Positions 54,240-62,410 of a stretch of DNA of 64,000 bases are shown here, in pieces (within the stretch, counting starts at the first letter, position 1; each line of letters starts with the position of its first letter). The translations under genes were made by a program, and so were the position numbers. This DNA comes from JBGPGW01 sp046349515. GTDB taxonomy: Bacteria > Pseudomonadota > Alphaproteobacteria > CADEGL01. The stretch is taken from contig JAXMCE010000001.1 in the NCBI GenBank assembly GCA_046349515.1, positions 1 through 64,000 on the forward strand. The letters are read 5' to 3'. The notes under the pieces were generated by a model that made no database searches, had not been told where the DNA came from, and was given only the letters and a program-made list of their open reading frames with translations.

Positions 54240-55460
54240 ATGTCCGCAGACGGAATCATGAACGGCCCTGAGGGCAAGATCCGCGAACTCATCGCCCGCT
54301 ACCGGCCGGGCTTCTCCCTTCCGCAGGCCTTCTACGACGACCCGGACGTCTTCCGCCGCGACATGGAGCGTTTCGTCATGCGGCATTGGGTGTGCGTCGG
54401 GCATGTGAGCCGCGTGCCCAATCCGGGCGACTACTTCCTCTACGAGGCGGCCCGCGAGTCGGTCATCATCGTGCGCGGGGCGGACCGCGAGCTCCGCGCG
54501 CTCACGAACGTCTGCCGCCACCGCGGCTCGCATGTGTGCCGGGAGAAGGCGGGCAACGCCAAGGTCTTCCTCTGCCCTTACCACGCCTGGGCCTACAACC
54601 TCGACGGCACGCTCCGCTCGGCGCGCCACATGCCCGAGGATTTCGACGGCAGCGCCTACGGCCTGAAGCGCATTCATCTCCGCGTGGTCGAGGGGCTCAT
54701 CCTCGTCTCCTTCGCGAAGGACCCGTTGGGCCTGGCCGAAGTCGAGCGCACCTTGACGCAGGGCTACGGCCCCTATGGCTGGGCGGACGCCAAGGTCGCC
54801 CACCGCGCGGTCTACAAGATTGACGCCAACTGGAAGCTCGCCGTCGAGAACTACGTCGAGTGCTACCACTGCGCGCCGGCCCATCCCGAGTACTCGAAGC
54901 TCCACGCCAACGAGCAGCCGCGCCCGAAGATCGCGGCGCTCGTCGCCGAGATGAACACGCGCGCCGCCGCCTGCGACATCGCCATCGAGAACCGCGACAA
55001 ATGGGCGCTCGACGCGGCACCCGGCGAGGAGGCCGTCTACTGCGTGCGCTACCCCATGTACGACAAGACGGTCACCGGCACGGACGACGGCAAGCCCGCG
55101 GCACCGCTCATGGGCTCGTTCAAGGACTATGACGGCGGCAGCACCTTCATCCACATCGGCCCGGCGAGCTTCTTCCTCGCCTACCCCGACCACGGGCTCA
55201 TGTACCTCTTCATTCCGAAGACGCCGCAATACTGCGAGATGGAGGTGTGCTGGCTCGTCCGGGGCGATGCGGTCGCGGGGAAAGACTACGACCTCGCGCG
55301 GCTCGTCTGGCTCTGGGACATCACGAGCGCGGCCGACAAGCGCATCATCGAGGACAACCAGAAGGGTATCAACTCGCGCTTCTACGAGCCGGGGCCGTTT
55401 GCGCCCATGGAGATCAACGCGCGCCGGCTCGCCGATTGGTACCTGAAGGAGCTGGCTTAG
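54240..55460 (+). CDS. Rieske non-heme iron oxygenase alpha subunit (CntA/GbcA-like)
   Basis: 406 residues. The Rieske cluster ligands are C92, H94, C112 and H115 (VCRHRGSHVC, LCPYHAW). The mononuclear iron site has H210 and H215 (ECYHCAPAH). The residue bridging the two centres is Glu (E207 in NYVECYH), as in carnitine oxygenase CntA, rather than the Asp of ordinary aromatic-ring dioxygenases. This points to a quaternary-ammonium substrate such as carnitine or glycine betaine. GGAG at 54230-54233 favours the ATG at 54240; 54228 is an alternative. No reductase gene lies next to it. Confidence 0.9.
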   Translation: MSADGIMNGPEGKIRELIARYRPGFSLPQAFYDDPDVFRRDMERFVMRHWVCVGHVSRVPNPGDYFLYEAARESVIIVRGADRELRALTNVCRHRGSHVCREKAGNAKVFLCPYHAWAYNLDGTLRSARHMPEDFDGSAYGLKRIHLRVVEGLILVSFAKDPLGLAEVERTLTQGYGPYGWADAKVAHRAVYKIDANWKLAVENYVECYHCAPAHPEYSKLHANEQPRPKIAALVAEMNTRAAACDIAIENRDKWALDAAPGEEAVYCVRYPMYDKTVTGTDDGKPAAPLMGSFKDYDGGSTFIHIGPASFFLAYPDHGLMYLFIPKTPQYCEMEVCWLVRGDAVAGKDYDLARLVWLWDITSAADKRIIEDNQKGINSRFYEPGPFAPMEINARRLADWYLKELA

Positions 55461-56487
55461 CGCGCCGGCGGCGCGGCACGGTTCGGCGCCGGCGGGGCGC
55501 GGGCTCGGGCGACGACGCACCGAAGCGCGCCCGGTAGTCGGCCGGTGCCACGCCGGTGTGGCGCTTGAAGACGGTGCGGAAGAAGGCAAGGTCGCCGTAG
55601 CCGACGGCGGAGCTGACCTCCTGGACCGAGCGTGCACCGGTTTCGAGCATCTGCTTCGCCATGGCGACGCGGAGGCGTTGTGCGTAGGCCAGCGGCTTCT
55701 CCCCCGTCGCCGCCTTGAAGCGCCGCTCGAAGGTGCGGGCGCTCATGCCGAAGCGCGCGGCGACATCCTCGAGCCGGATCGCCTCGCGGTAATGCCCCTG
55801 CAACCAGGATTCCGCCTTGCGGATCTCCGAATCGGCATGGGGACGCGAGAGCGGCAGGACCGCGTAACCCGACTGCCATGTGCGCGGCATGTCGATGAGA
55901 AGCGTCCGCGCGCAGTCGCGCGCCGCGTCGTGGCCGCAGAATTTCTCGACGAGGTAGAGGCTCAAATCGATCGAGGAGTAGACGCCGCCGCCACAGAAGA
56001 TGCCGTCATCCTCGGTCACGAAGACGTCCGGACGCCAATCGGCCTTGGGATAGCGGCGCGCGTAGGCGTCCGCGAGCGCCCAATGGGTCGTCGCTTTCTT
56101 GCCATCGAGGAGTCCCGCCTCGGCCAAGAGCGCAACGCCCGTGCACACGGCCGCGATCGCCGCCCCGCGATCGCGCCAGCGGCGAAGCCAGGGCAACGCC
56201 GCGCGGTTGGCCGCGATCGCGGCATCCGTCTCGAGAGGCGCCGTCGCGACGAAGATGATGTCCGTGTCGCGAATGTCGTGGATCGAGTGTTCGGTCGCGA
56301 CGCCCAGCCCGTAAGACGCGCGGACCTGGCGACCCGTCAGCGAGACGGGCGTGACGTCGAAGCGCGGCGCCGGCGCCGCGCCGCGCAGCAGATTCGTGAC
56401 GCGTCCCACCGAATGGAAGACCTCGATCGGCGCCACCGCCGTCGAGGCGTAGCCCTGCTCCGGGAAAAAGACCGTGACGTTGAGCAT
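55414..56487 (-). CDS. GlxA-type AraC-family transcription regulator with DJ-1/PfpI domain
   Basis: 357 residues from the ATG at 56487. Residues 1-200 are a DJ-1/PfpI-like domain with the elbow cysteine C115 (AAVCTGVALL). Residues 240-335 are the two-HTH AraC domain (RLEDVAARFGMSARTFERRFKAATG, VQEVSSAVGYGDLAFFRTVFKRHTG). The tail after 335 is very basic (RRRRTVPRRRR). GlxA-type regulators often control betaine/carnitine and amine catabolism. The 3' end overlaps the 3' end of the Rieske gene by 47 bp. It is divergent from the DUF4242 gene. Confidence 0.9.
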   Translation of the reverse strand: MLNVTVFFPEQGYASTAVAPIEVFHSVGRVTNLLRGAAPAPRFDVTPVSLTGRQVRASYGLGVATEHSIHDIRDTDIIFVATAPLETDAAIAANRAALPWLRRWRDRGAAIAAVCTGVALLAEAGLLDGKKATTHWALADAYARRYPKADWRPDVFVTEDDGIFCGGGVYSSIDLSLYLVEKFCGHDAARDCARTLLIDMPRTWQSGYAVLPLSRPHADSEIRKAESWLQGHYREAIRLEDVAARFGMSARTFERRFKAATGEKPLAYAQRLRVAMAKQMLETGARSVQEVSSAVGYGDLAFFRTVFKRHTGVAPADYRARFGASSPEPAPRRRRTVPRRRRAKPAPSGTNRRAGAR

Positions 56488-56599
56488 GGCGAACGCCCTA
56501 TGTCGTAATGACCACCCTAGATTGTCGATTCCGACATCTGGAGTCAACGGCGTCAGGGTGTCAGGTTACGCGCCGCCGACAACACGACGGAGAACTACC

Positions 56600-56875
56600 A
56601 TGAAGAAGTTCATCATCGAGCGCGAAATCCCCGCCATCGGCAGCAAGGCCCGCGAGGAGCTGCGCGCCGCCGCGCAGAAGTCGAACGAGGTGCTGGCCAA
56701 GCTCGCGCCCCGCGTCCAGTGGATCGAGTCCTATGTCGCGGGCGACAAGACCTTCTGCGTCTATCTCGCCGAGGACGAATCGGTCATCCGCGAGCACAGC
56801 AAGCTGAGCGGCTTTCCGGCCAACAAGATCACAGAAGTCCGCAAGATGATCGATCCGACGACGGCCGCGAGCTGA
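56600..56875 (+). CDS. DUF4242 (SCO4226-type, nickel-binding) protein
   Basis: 91 residues: KKFIIEREIPAIGSKAREELRAAAQKSNEV, then SYVAGDKTFCVYLAEDESVIREHSKLSGFPANKITEVRKMIDPT. This is the small ferredoxin-like barrel of DUF4242, for which SCO4226 of Streptomyces is a nickel-binding member. It probably dimerises. It shares a 112-bp promoter region with the GlxA-type regulator, and a terminator hairpin follows at 56912. Confidence 0.88.
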   Translation: MKKFIIEREIPAIGSKAREELRAAAQKSNEVLAKLAPRVQWIESYVAGDKTFCVYLAEDESVIREHSKLSGFPANKITEVRKMIDPTTAAS

Positions 56876-56911
56876 CGCCCGGCGCTCGGTCGCGCGGACG
56901 GCACAAACGAA

Positions 56912-56938
56912 ACCGGCGCTCCCTCGAGGAGCGCCGGT
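56912..56938 (+). terminator. Hairpin terminator, possibly bidirectional
   Basis: ACCGGCGCTCC and GGAGCGCCGGT form an 11-bp perfect stem with loop CTCGA, followed by CAACACTTTT. It lies between the convergent DUF4242 gene (ending 56875) and the racemase-family gene (ending 56966). It can serve both, since the other side reads TTTCGTTTG. Confidence 0.85.
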
Positions 56939-56965
56939 CAACACTTTTCGGGAAATTCGCGTCGT

Positions 56966-57748
56966 CTAGATCGTCATCAGCTTGCCGAAGCCCTTGACCG
57001 GCTTCTTGTAGCCGCCGAGGCGCATGCAATCCCAAGCGAGCGCCTGGTTGGAGGTTACGACCGGCTTGCCGATCGCGTCCTCGATGCGCTGGATGACGGA
57101 GGAGCAGCGGAGCGCCGTGCAGGAGATGAAGAGACCCTCGACGTTCTCGCGGCCGAGCTTCACGCCCGCCTCGTAGATCGCTTCCGGCGGAATGCGCGTG
57201 ATCTCGGGATCGCCCGCCTTCTTGAAGCTGCCGCGCACCGCGATGTCGAAGCCCTGGCCGCCCACGTAGTTCTCGACCACCGCGTTGACGACGTCCGGAT
57301 AGGGCGTCAAGAGGGCGATCTTCTTGATGCCGAGCATCTTCAAGCCTTTGAGGCTCGCCGAGACCGGGTTCGTCACGGGGATGCCGGGCTTCGCCTTCTG
57401 CACTTCCTTCACCACGTTGTCGGGGCCGATCGCCATGCTGCCCGATGTGCAGCCAAAACCCATTACGTCGACGTGGTCGTCGGGAAGAATCTCGTTCGCG
57501 ACGCGCGAGAGGTTTCGCTCCATGTCCTTCAAGGCCTCGACCGAGACCTTGGGTGCCATGGGGATGCGGCTCGAATAGACCGCGATGCCGTCGCGCGGCA
57601 GGAAGGTGTAGAGCTCGGGTTCGATCACCGTGTCGGTCGCGAGGACGATGAGCCCGATCGCGAGGTTGGCCGCAGGCCCCTTGTCGAGCGTCGCGGGCAT
57701 GAGCGCCCAGGGTTTCGCTGTTGCTGTCTGGACTGCTGTATCGGGCAT
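56966..57748 (-). CDS. Maleate isomerase / Asp-Glu racemase-family enzyme, two-cysteine copy
   Basis: 260 residues, two-domain racemase fold. Both catalytic cysteines of the maleate isomerase/arylmalonate decarboxylase group are present: C100 in FGCTSGSM and C210 in FISCTALRC, with the conserved segments TPYPDVVNAVVENY and SNQALAWDCMRLGG. Maleate isomerase or a related racemase/isomerase is likely, though the substrate is not determined. A paralogue follows upstream at 57799-58578. Confidence 0.88.
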   Translation of the reverse strand: MPDTAVQTATAKPWALMPATLDKGPAANLAIGLIVLATDTVIEPELYTFLPRDGIAVYSSRIPMAPKVSVEALKDMERNLSRVANEILPDDHVDVMGFGCTSGSMAIGPDNVVKEVQKAKPGIPVTNPVSASLKGLKMLGIKKIALLTPYPDVVNAVVENYVGGQGFDIAVRGSFKKAGDPEITRIPPEAIYEAGVKLGRENVEGLFISCTALRCSSVIQRIEDAIGKPVVTSNQALAWDCMRLGGYKKPVKGFGKLMTI

Positions 57749-57798
57749 CGGTTTCTCCCTTCAGGGCCGCCGGTTCATGCGGGGATTCTCAAATCGCA

Positions 57799-58578
57799 TT
57801 ATAGGCCGAAAAGCCGTCCGTAGCCATCGAGGGGGGCTTTGGCTCCGGCCAGCCGTAAACAGTGCCAAGCCAAGGCTTGATTGCTCGCGACCACGGGTTT
57901 TCCGGCCGCAGCCTCGATCCGAGCGATGACGGACGAGGCGCGCAGCCCCGTACCCGAGATGAAGATGCCGTCGACAGCCGCCTTTCCGAGCTCGATCGCG
58001 GCCTCGGCGATCGAATCGGGCGTGACGCGCGCGATGTCGTAGTCGGCACGCCGCAAGAACCCGGCTTTGGCGGCGACGGTGAGCCCCTGGCTCTCGAGGA
58101 ACTCGGCCGCGACCTTGTTCACGTCGTGGGGATAGGGCGTGAGCAGGCCGATGCGCGTCATGCCGAGCGCCTTGAAGGCGGCGAGCGCCGCGCTCACCGG
58201 CTCGGTCACTTCCGTGCCCGGCCGCGCCTCGCGGATGCGCTCGGCCACGCGCGCCTGCCCGATCGCCATCGTGCAGGAGGTGCAGCCGAAGGCGACCACG
58301 TCGAGCCGGTCGTCCGGCATGATCATGCCGGCCGCCTCGGCCAAGGCGCCTTCGAGGCGCCGAATCGACTCGACGGAGAAATCCGGCCCGAGCGCGATCC
58401 GATGCGCGTACACGCCGACGCCATCGCGCGCGAGGATGCGGTTCAGCTCCGGCTCGATCGTCGCATCGTTCCCCAGCACGATAAGGCCGATCGCCGCTCG
58501 CCCCGCCGGACCGTCGTCGAGCGCCGCGGGGAGTTGCGACCATGAGGGATCAGCCGGCGCTTCGCGCTTCGATGACAT
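57799..58578 (-). CDS. Maleate isomerase / Asp-Glu racemase-family paralogue lacking the second cysteine
   Basis: 259 residues, collinear with the copy at 56966-57748 (IGLIVLGNDATIEPEL, TPYPHDVNKVAAEF, SNQALAWHCLRLAGAK). The first cysteine is kept (C99 in FGCTSCTM). The second site reads FISGTGLRA, so the catalytic Cys is replaced by Gly at position 209. Arylmalonate decarboxylases also have only one of the two cysteines, but the other one. The protein may catalyse a different reaction, or act with its neighbour. GGGGAGAG lies 6 bp upstream of the ATG. The two genes are 50 bp apart on the same strand. Confidence 0.86.
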   Translation of the reverse strand: MSSKREAPADPSWSQLPAALDDGPAGRAAIGLIVLGNDATIEPELNRILARDGVGVYAHRIALGPDFSVESIRRLEGALAEAAGMIMPDDRLDVVAFGCTSCTMAIGQARVAERIREARPGTEVTEPVSAALAAFKALGMTRIGLLTPYPHDVNKVAAEFLESQGLTVAAKAGFLRRADYDIARVTPDSIAEAAIELGKAAVDGIFISGTGLRASSVIARIEAAAGKPVVASNQALAWHCLRLAGAKAPLDGYGRLFGL

Positions 58579-58583
58579 GGACT

Positions 58584-58692
58584 CTCCCCTACCCCCTCCC
58601 TCCCAGGGAGGGGCAGAAATGGGATCGATGCACGCCTACCCTCTTCCGTTCACGGGAGAGGGAGGGACCCGCCGCGCCTGCGGCGCGAGGGT
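58584..58692. repeat. Intergenic palindromic repeats (CCCTCCC family)
   Basis: CCCTCCCTCCCAGGGAGGGG lies near 58592-58612, and a second G-rich arm (GGGAGAGGGAGGG, then CGCGCCTGCGGCGCG) lies near 58655-58688. It resembles the elements at 50471-50657. It lies between the racemase pair and argC. Confidence 0.6.
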
Positions 58693-58710
58693 GAGGGTCG
58701 GCGGGCGCGA

Positions 58711-59763
58711 TCATGGAAACAGCGGCTCCTGTTCGAGCCCGACCGTCTCCTCGATGCCGCAGACGAGATTCATGTTCTGGATCGCCTGGCCCGAGGCACC
58801 CTTCACGAGATTGTCGATGACGGAGATCAGGATCGCCCGCCCCGGCACGCGGTCCTCGAACACGCCGATCAAGCAGTGGTTCGAGCCGCGCACATGACGC
58901 GTCGCGGGCGAAACGCCTTCGGGCACGACTCGCACGAAGGGCTCCCGCGCGTAGCGCTTGGCGAGCGTCGCGCGGAGATCCTTGGCCGTCGCGCCCTTCG
59001 CCATGCGCACATAGATGCTCGAAAGGATGCCGCGGTTCATGGGCATGAGGTGCGGCGTGAAATTGGCGACGACCTTGCCGCCCGCCGCCTCCGACAGGCC
59101 CTGCTCGATCTCGGGCATGTGGCGGTGGCTCGCGACGCCGTAGGCGTGGATGCCCTCGCTCACCTCGGCGAAGAGGCTTCCTTGCTTCGCCTCGCGGCCC
59201 GCGCCCGAGACGCCCGACTTGGAATCGATGATGATGTCGGAGGCCTCGATCTGCTTGGCCTCGATGAGCGGGACGAGCGGCAACTGCGCCGAGGTCGGGT
59301 AGCAGCCGGGATTGGCCACGAGCCGCGCCGCCTTGATCTCGGCACGCTTCAGCTCGGTGAGACCGTAGACGGCTTCCTTCTGGAGCTCCGGCGCCCTGTG
59401 CTCATGGCCGTACCACTGGGCGTATGCCGAAACGTCCGCCAGCCGGAAATCGGCCGACAGGTCGACGATCTTCAAATGCCGCGGGAGCTTGGCCACGACG
59501 TCCTGCGTCGTGCCGTGCGGCAGCGCGCAGAACGCGACCTCGATGGGAGTCCAGTTGACGTCGTCGATCTTCACGAGATCGGGCAGGCCCAGATGCCCGA
59601 GATGGGGGAAGACGTCGCCCAAGGGCTTGCCCGCCTGACGCTCGGCGGTGAGGGCCGCCAGCTCGACCCGCGGATGGCGCGCGAGAAGACGCACGAGCTC
59701 GGCCCCCGTGTAGCCCGAAGCTCCCAGGATCGCCACTTTCGTCCGATTCGATCTGTCCGCCAT
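58711..59763 (-). CDS. argC: N-acetyl-gamma-glutamyl-phosphate reductase
   Basis: 350 residues. It reduces N-acetylglutamyl phosphate to the semialdehyde in arginine synthesis. Rossmann start VAILGASGYTGAELVRLL, active-site C154 in NPGCYPTSAQLPL, and the C-terminal TPHLMPMNRGILSS and TRHVRGSNHC blocks are diagnostic. The ATG at 59763 is preferred; upstream codons from 59835 lie in the terminator region. It follows rpsI on the same strand, separated from it by the terminator. Confidence 0.96.
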   Translation of the reverse strand: MADRSNRTKVAILGASGYTGAELVRLLARHPRVELAALTAERQAGKPLGDVFPHLGHLGLPDLVKIDDVNWTPIEVAFCALPHGTTQDVVAKLPRHLKIVDLSADFRLADVSAYAQWYGHEHRAPELQKEAVYGLTELKRAEIKAARLVANPGCYPTSAQLPLVPLIEAKQIEASDIIIDSKSGVSGAGREAKQGSLFAEVSEGIHAYGVASHRHMPEIEQGLSEAAGGKVVANFTPHLMPMNRGILSSIYVRMAKGATAKDLRATLAKRYAREPFVRVVPEGVSPATRHVRGSNHCLIGVFEDRVPGRAILISVIDNLVKGASGQAIQNMNLVCGIEETVGLEQEPLFP

Positions 59764-59794
59764 CGTCGCCTCTTCGTCGCGTCGAGTTGGATTC

Positions 59795-59828
59795 CAAAAG
59801 CAAAGAGCGCCCCGCTTCCGGGGCGCTC
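59795..59828 (-). terminator. Rho-independent terminator of the rplM-rpsI operon
   Basis: On the minus strand GAGCGCCCC and GGGGCGCTC form a nine-base stem with a six-base loop, followed by TTTGCTTTT. It begins 29 bp after the rpsI stop. Confidence 0.9.
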
Positions 59829-59857
59829 CTAGCATACAGAGCGATTGCCCGCTGCGG

Positions 59858-60322
59858 TTAGCGTTTCGAGAACTGGAAGCGGCGTCGTGCCTTCATCCGG
59901 CCGTACTTCTTGCGCTCGACGACGCGCGCGTCGCGCGTGAGGAAGCCGCCTTGCTTCAACTTGGGCCTCAAGTCCGGCTCGAAGGCGACGAGCGCCTTGG
60001 AGATGCCGTGCCGGAGCGCGCCCGCCTGGCCCGAAAGCCCGCCGCCCGTGACCGTGCACCAGATGTCGTACTGGCCGAGCCGGTTCGTCACGATGAAGGG
60101 CTGGTTGAGCAGCATGCGCAAGACCGGCCGCACGAAATACTTGGCCCCTTCGCGCGCGTTCACCGTGAGCTGGCCCGAGCCGCGCTTGATCCAGACGCGG
60201 GCGACCGCGTTCTTGCGCTTGCCCGTCGCATAGGCGCGACCTTGCGCGTCAACCTGGGCTTCGGCCTTGGGCGCCTGTTGGGCGAGCGCCGCGAACGCGC
60301 CGGACTTCTCGTCCGCCATCAT
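59858..60322 (-). CDS. rpsI: 30S ribosomal protein S9
   Basis: 154 residues: an alphaproteobacteria-typical N-terminal extension of about 30 residues, then the S9 core (YATGKRKNAVARVWIKRGSG, NREG/KYF region, ALRHGISKALVAF, RDARVVERKKYGRMKARRRFQFSKR). The C-terminal SKR tail reaches the P-site tRNA. The ATG overlaps the rplM stop by four bases (ATGA). Confidence 0.98.
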   Translation of the reverse strand: MMADEKSGAFAALAQQAPKAEAQVDAQGRAYATGKRKNAVARVWIKRGSGQLTVNAREGAKYFVRPVLRMLLNQPFIVTNRLGQYDIWCTVTGGGLSGQAGALRHGISKALVAFEPDLRPKLKQGGFLTRDARVVERKKYGRMKARRRFQFSKR

Positions 60323-60783
60323 GCACTCCGCTTGTTCTTGGGGTTGAGCTTGGTGAGGTCGAGCGTCTCCGGGTTCTGCGCCGCATGGGGATGGGCGGTG
60401 CCCGGATAGACCCGCAAGTTCCGCATCTGCTTCCGGCCCATGGGGCCCGGCGTGATCATGCGCTGGACCGCCTTCTCGATGACTCTCTCGGGGTGCTTGC
60501 CCGCAAGGGTCTCGGCCGGCGAGCGCTCCTTGATCCCGCCCGGATAGCCGGTGTGCCAGTAGAAGCGCATGTCCTCGCGCTTGTTGCCGGTGAGCTTCAC
60601 CTTCTCGGCGTTGATCACGATGACGTTGTCGCCGCAATCGACATGGGGGGTGAAGCTCGGCTTGTGCTTGCCGCGCAGACGATTGGCGATGACGACGGCC
60701 AGGCGCCCGAGGACGGCACCCTCCGCATCGATCAGCACCCACTTCTTGTCCACGGTGGACGGCTTCGCGACAAATGTTTTCAT
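60319..60783 (-). CDS. rplM: 50S ribosomal protein L13
   Basis: 154 residues. MKTFVAKPSTVDKKWVLIDA, GKHKPSFTPHVDCGDNVIVINA and MLPK-like RMITPGPMGRKQMRNLRVYPG are L13 blocks. The start at 60783 matches the family; an upstream frame adds four residues. It is the first gene of rplM-rpsI. Confidence 0.98.
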   Translation of the reverse strand: MKTFVAKPSTVDKKWVLIDAEGAVLGRLAVVIANRLRGKHKPSFTPHVDCGDNVIVINAEKVKLTGNKREDMRFYWHTGYPGGIKERSPAETLAGKHPERVIEKAVQRMITPGPMGRKQMRNLRVYPGTAHPHAAQNPETLDLTKLNPKNKRSA

Positions 60784-60853
60784 GGCGTTATCCAAGGTTC
60801 TTCAAGTTCTGGATTGACGCGCGCGAGGCCGTTTCGGGGACGCGCGAAGGGCC

Positions 60854-60883
60854 GGAGTATGCCACGGGCGGACCGCCAGTCAA
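60854..60883 (-). promoter_or_regulatory. Probable promoter of rplM-rpsI
   Basis: On the minus strand TTGACT (60878-60883) is followed after 16-18 bp by CATACTCC (60854-60861), a sigma-70-like pair about 70 bp before the rplM start. Confidence 0.55.
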
Positions 60884-60964
60884 CGGAAAATGCCTGTTAA
60901 ATCCTTCGATTAGCATTGCGGTATTATTTTACCTCCATCCCAACGCGCGGCCGCGTCGGGACAT

Positions 60965-61387
60965 TCAGCGCGTCTCGGGCGGGATGGAATAGGTGCCCGT
61001 CACATGGGCGATGAGGTCGTCCGAGCCGTCCGATCGGAGCGAGACTTCCGAGACGACGAGGCGCTTGCCGCCCTTGAGCACCCGGGCCTCGGCGATCACA
61101 TCCGCGGGCGCCGGGCGCTTCAGGAAGTTGATCGAAAAATTGGTCGTGACCGCGAGCGCGACTTGCCCGACGACGCTCAAGGTCGCCGCATACATGGTGA
61201 AATCGGCGAGCGCCATGAGCGCAGGCCCCGCGAGCGTGCCGCCGGGGCGCAGGTGCGATTCGCGGTAGGACAGGCGGCCCACGGCACGGCCCGCCTCGAT
61301 CGCCTCGATCGACATGCCGAGCTCCCGCGCGAAGGGCAGCTCCGCTTCGACGAGCTGGTTGAACGCCTCGACCGTGATCCGCGGCAT
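60965..61387 (-). CDS. PaaI-type hotdog thioesterase
   Basis: 140 residues from the ATG at 61387 (AGGGGG upstream); an ATG at 61417 is an alternative. The hotdog signature reads RPGGTLAGPALMALADFTMYAATLS, followed by VTTNFSINFLKRPAPADVIAEA. The HGG-type catalytic motif of PaaI is replaced by PGGTL, so the activity is uncertain. It is divergent from the enoyl-CoA hydratase-like gene and downstream of rplM's promoter region. Confidence 0.85.
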   Translation of the reverse strand: MPRITVEAFNQLVEAELPFARELGMSIEAIEAGRAVGRLSYRESHLRPGGTLAGPALMALADFTMYAATLSVVGQVALAVTTNFSINFLKRPAPADVIAEARVLKGGKRLVVSEVSLRSDGSDDLIAHVTGTYSIPPETR

Positions 61388-61495
61388 GGCCCCCTGCCCC
61401 GATAGGAAGGCCTTCATCCTTGAAATCCCCTGCCCGACGCAAGAGATTCCTCGTTGACGGAACAGTCGACCCGACAAGGGGGCGAGGAGCCCGCC

Positions 61496-62287
61496 ATGAC
61501 CAGCGTGCCGAACGAGCCTGTCCTCCTGCGGCGTGACGCGGACGCGATCGCGACCCTGACGCTCAACCGCCCGCGCCAGGCGAACGCCCTGTCGGATGCG
61601 CTTCTCGACGAGCTCCAGAGCGCGCTCGACGCGATCGCCAAAGATCCTGGGATCCGCGTCGTCGTGATCGAAGGCGCCGGCAAGGCCTTCTGCGCCGGGC
61701 ACGACCTGAAGGAAATGAGCGCGCATCCGGACCGCGCCTACCACCTGGCCCTCTTCAAGCGCTGCAGCCACATGATGACCTCGATCGCGCGCCTGCCGCA
61801 GCCCGTGATCGCCCGTGTCCACGGCATCGCCACGGCCGCCGGCTGCCAGCTTGTCGCGAGCTGCGATCTCGCGATCGCGTCGCGCTCGGCGCGATTCGGG
61901 ACGAACGGCATCGATGCGGGCTTGTTCTGCACGACGCCCGGCGTCGCGATCGGGCGCGTCGTGCCCCGGAAGCACGCGCTTGACCTGCTTCTCACCGGCC
62001 GCTTCATCGATGCCGCGCGCGCGGAATCGATCGGTCTCGTCAATCAGGTAGTGGACGCCTCGCTCCTCGACGCCGCCGTGGCCGAGATGGCGACGACGAT
62101 CGCGAAGAAATCCTCGGCCACCGTCTCCCTCGGCAAGCGCGCGTTCTACCGGCAGATGGATCTCGACCTCGATGCGGCCTACGATTTCGCGAGCGAGACG
62201 ATGGCGGACGGCATGATGCTCGGCGATGCGAAGGAAGGCATCGAGGCCTTCATGGCCAAGCGCGCGCCGGTCTGGAAGCACAAATAG
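61496..62287 (+). CDS. Enoyl-CoA hydratase-family protein (ECHDC3-like)
   Basis: 263 residues from an ATG with GAGGAG upstream. Crotonase core: GAGKAFCAGHDLKEMSAHP and VHGIATAAGCQLVASCDLAIAS. By hand alignment the catalytic glutamates are Q118 and G138, as is common in the ECHDC3 branch, so hydratase activity is doubtful. It is in an arrangement with the thioesterase, CoA-binding protein and metY that recurs beside rplM in alphaproteobacteria. Confidence 0.88.
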   Translation: MTSVPNEPVLLRRDADAIATLTLNRPRQANALSDALLDELQSALDAIAKDPGIRVVVIEGAGKAFCAGHDLKEMSAHPDRAYHLALFKRCSHMMTSIARLPQPVIARVHGIATAAGCQLVASCDLAIASRSARFGTNGIDAGLFCTTPGVAIGRVVPRKHALDLLLTGRFIDAARAESIGLVNQVVDASLLDAAVAEMATTIAKKSSATVSLGKRAFYRQMDLDLDAAYDFASETMADGMMLGDAKEGIEAFMAKRAPVWKHK

Positions 62288-62312
62288 CGCAATCAGCCCC
62301 GCCCCCGCCGGA

Positions 62313-62371
62313 CCTCATGTGTCGACAGGCTCAACATGAGGTCCTCATCCTGAGCCTGTCGAAGGACGAGG
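62313..62371. repeat. Pair of palindromic intergenic repeats
   Basis: Two back-to-back elements: CCTCATG...CATGAGG at 62313-62341 and CCTCATC...GACGAGG at 62343-62371. Their interiors (GTCGACAGGCTCAA and TGAGCCTGTCGAA) are reverse complements of each other. The same core appears at 37723 onward. Confidence 0.8.
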
Positions 62372-62410
62372 ACCCAACGGCGTGCCTGTTGCAGTGACGA
62401 AACGGCTTTC

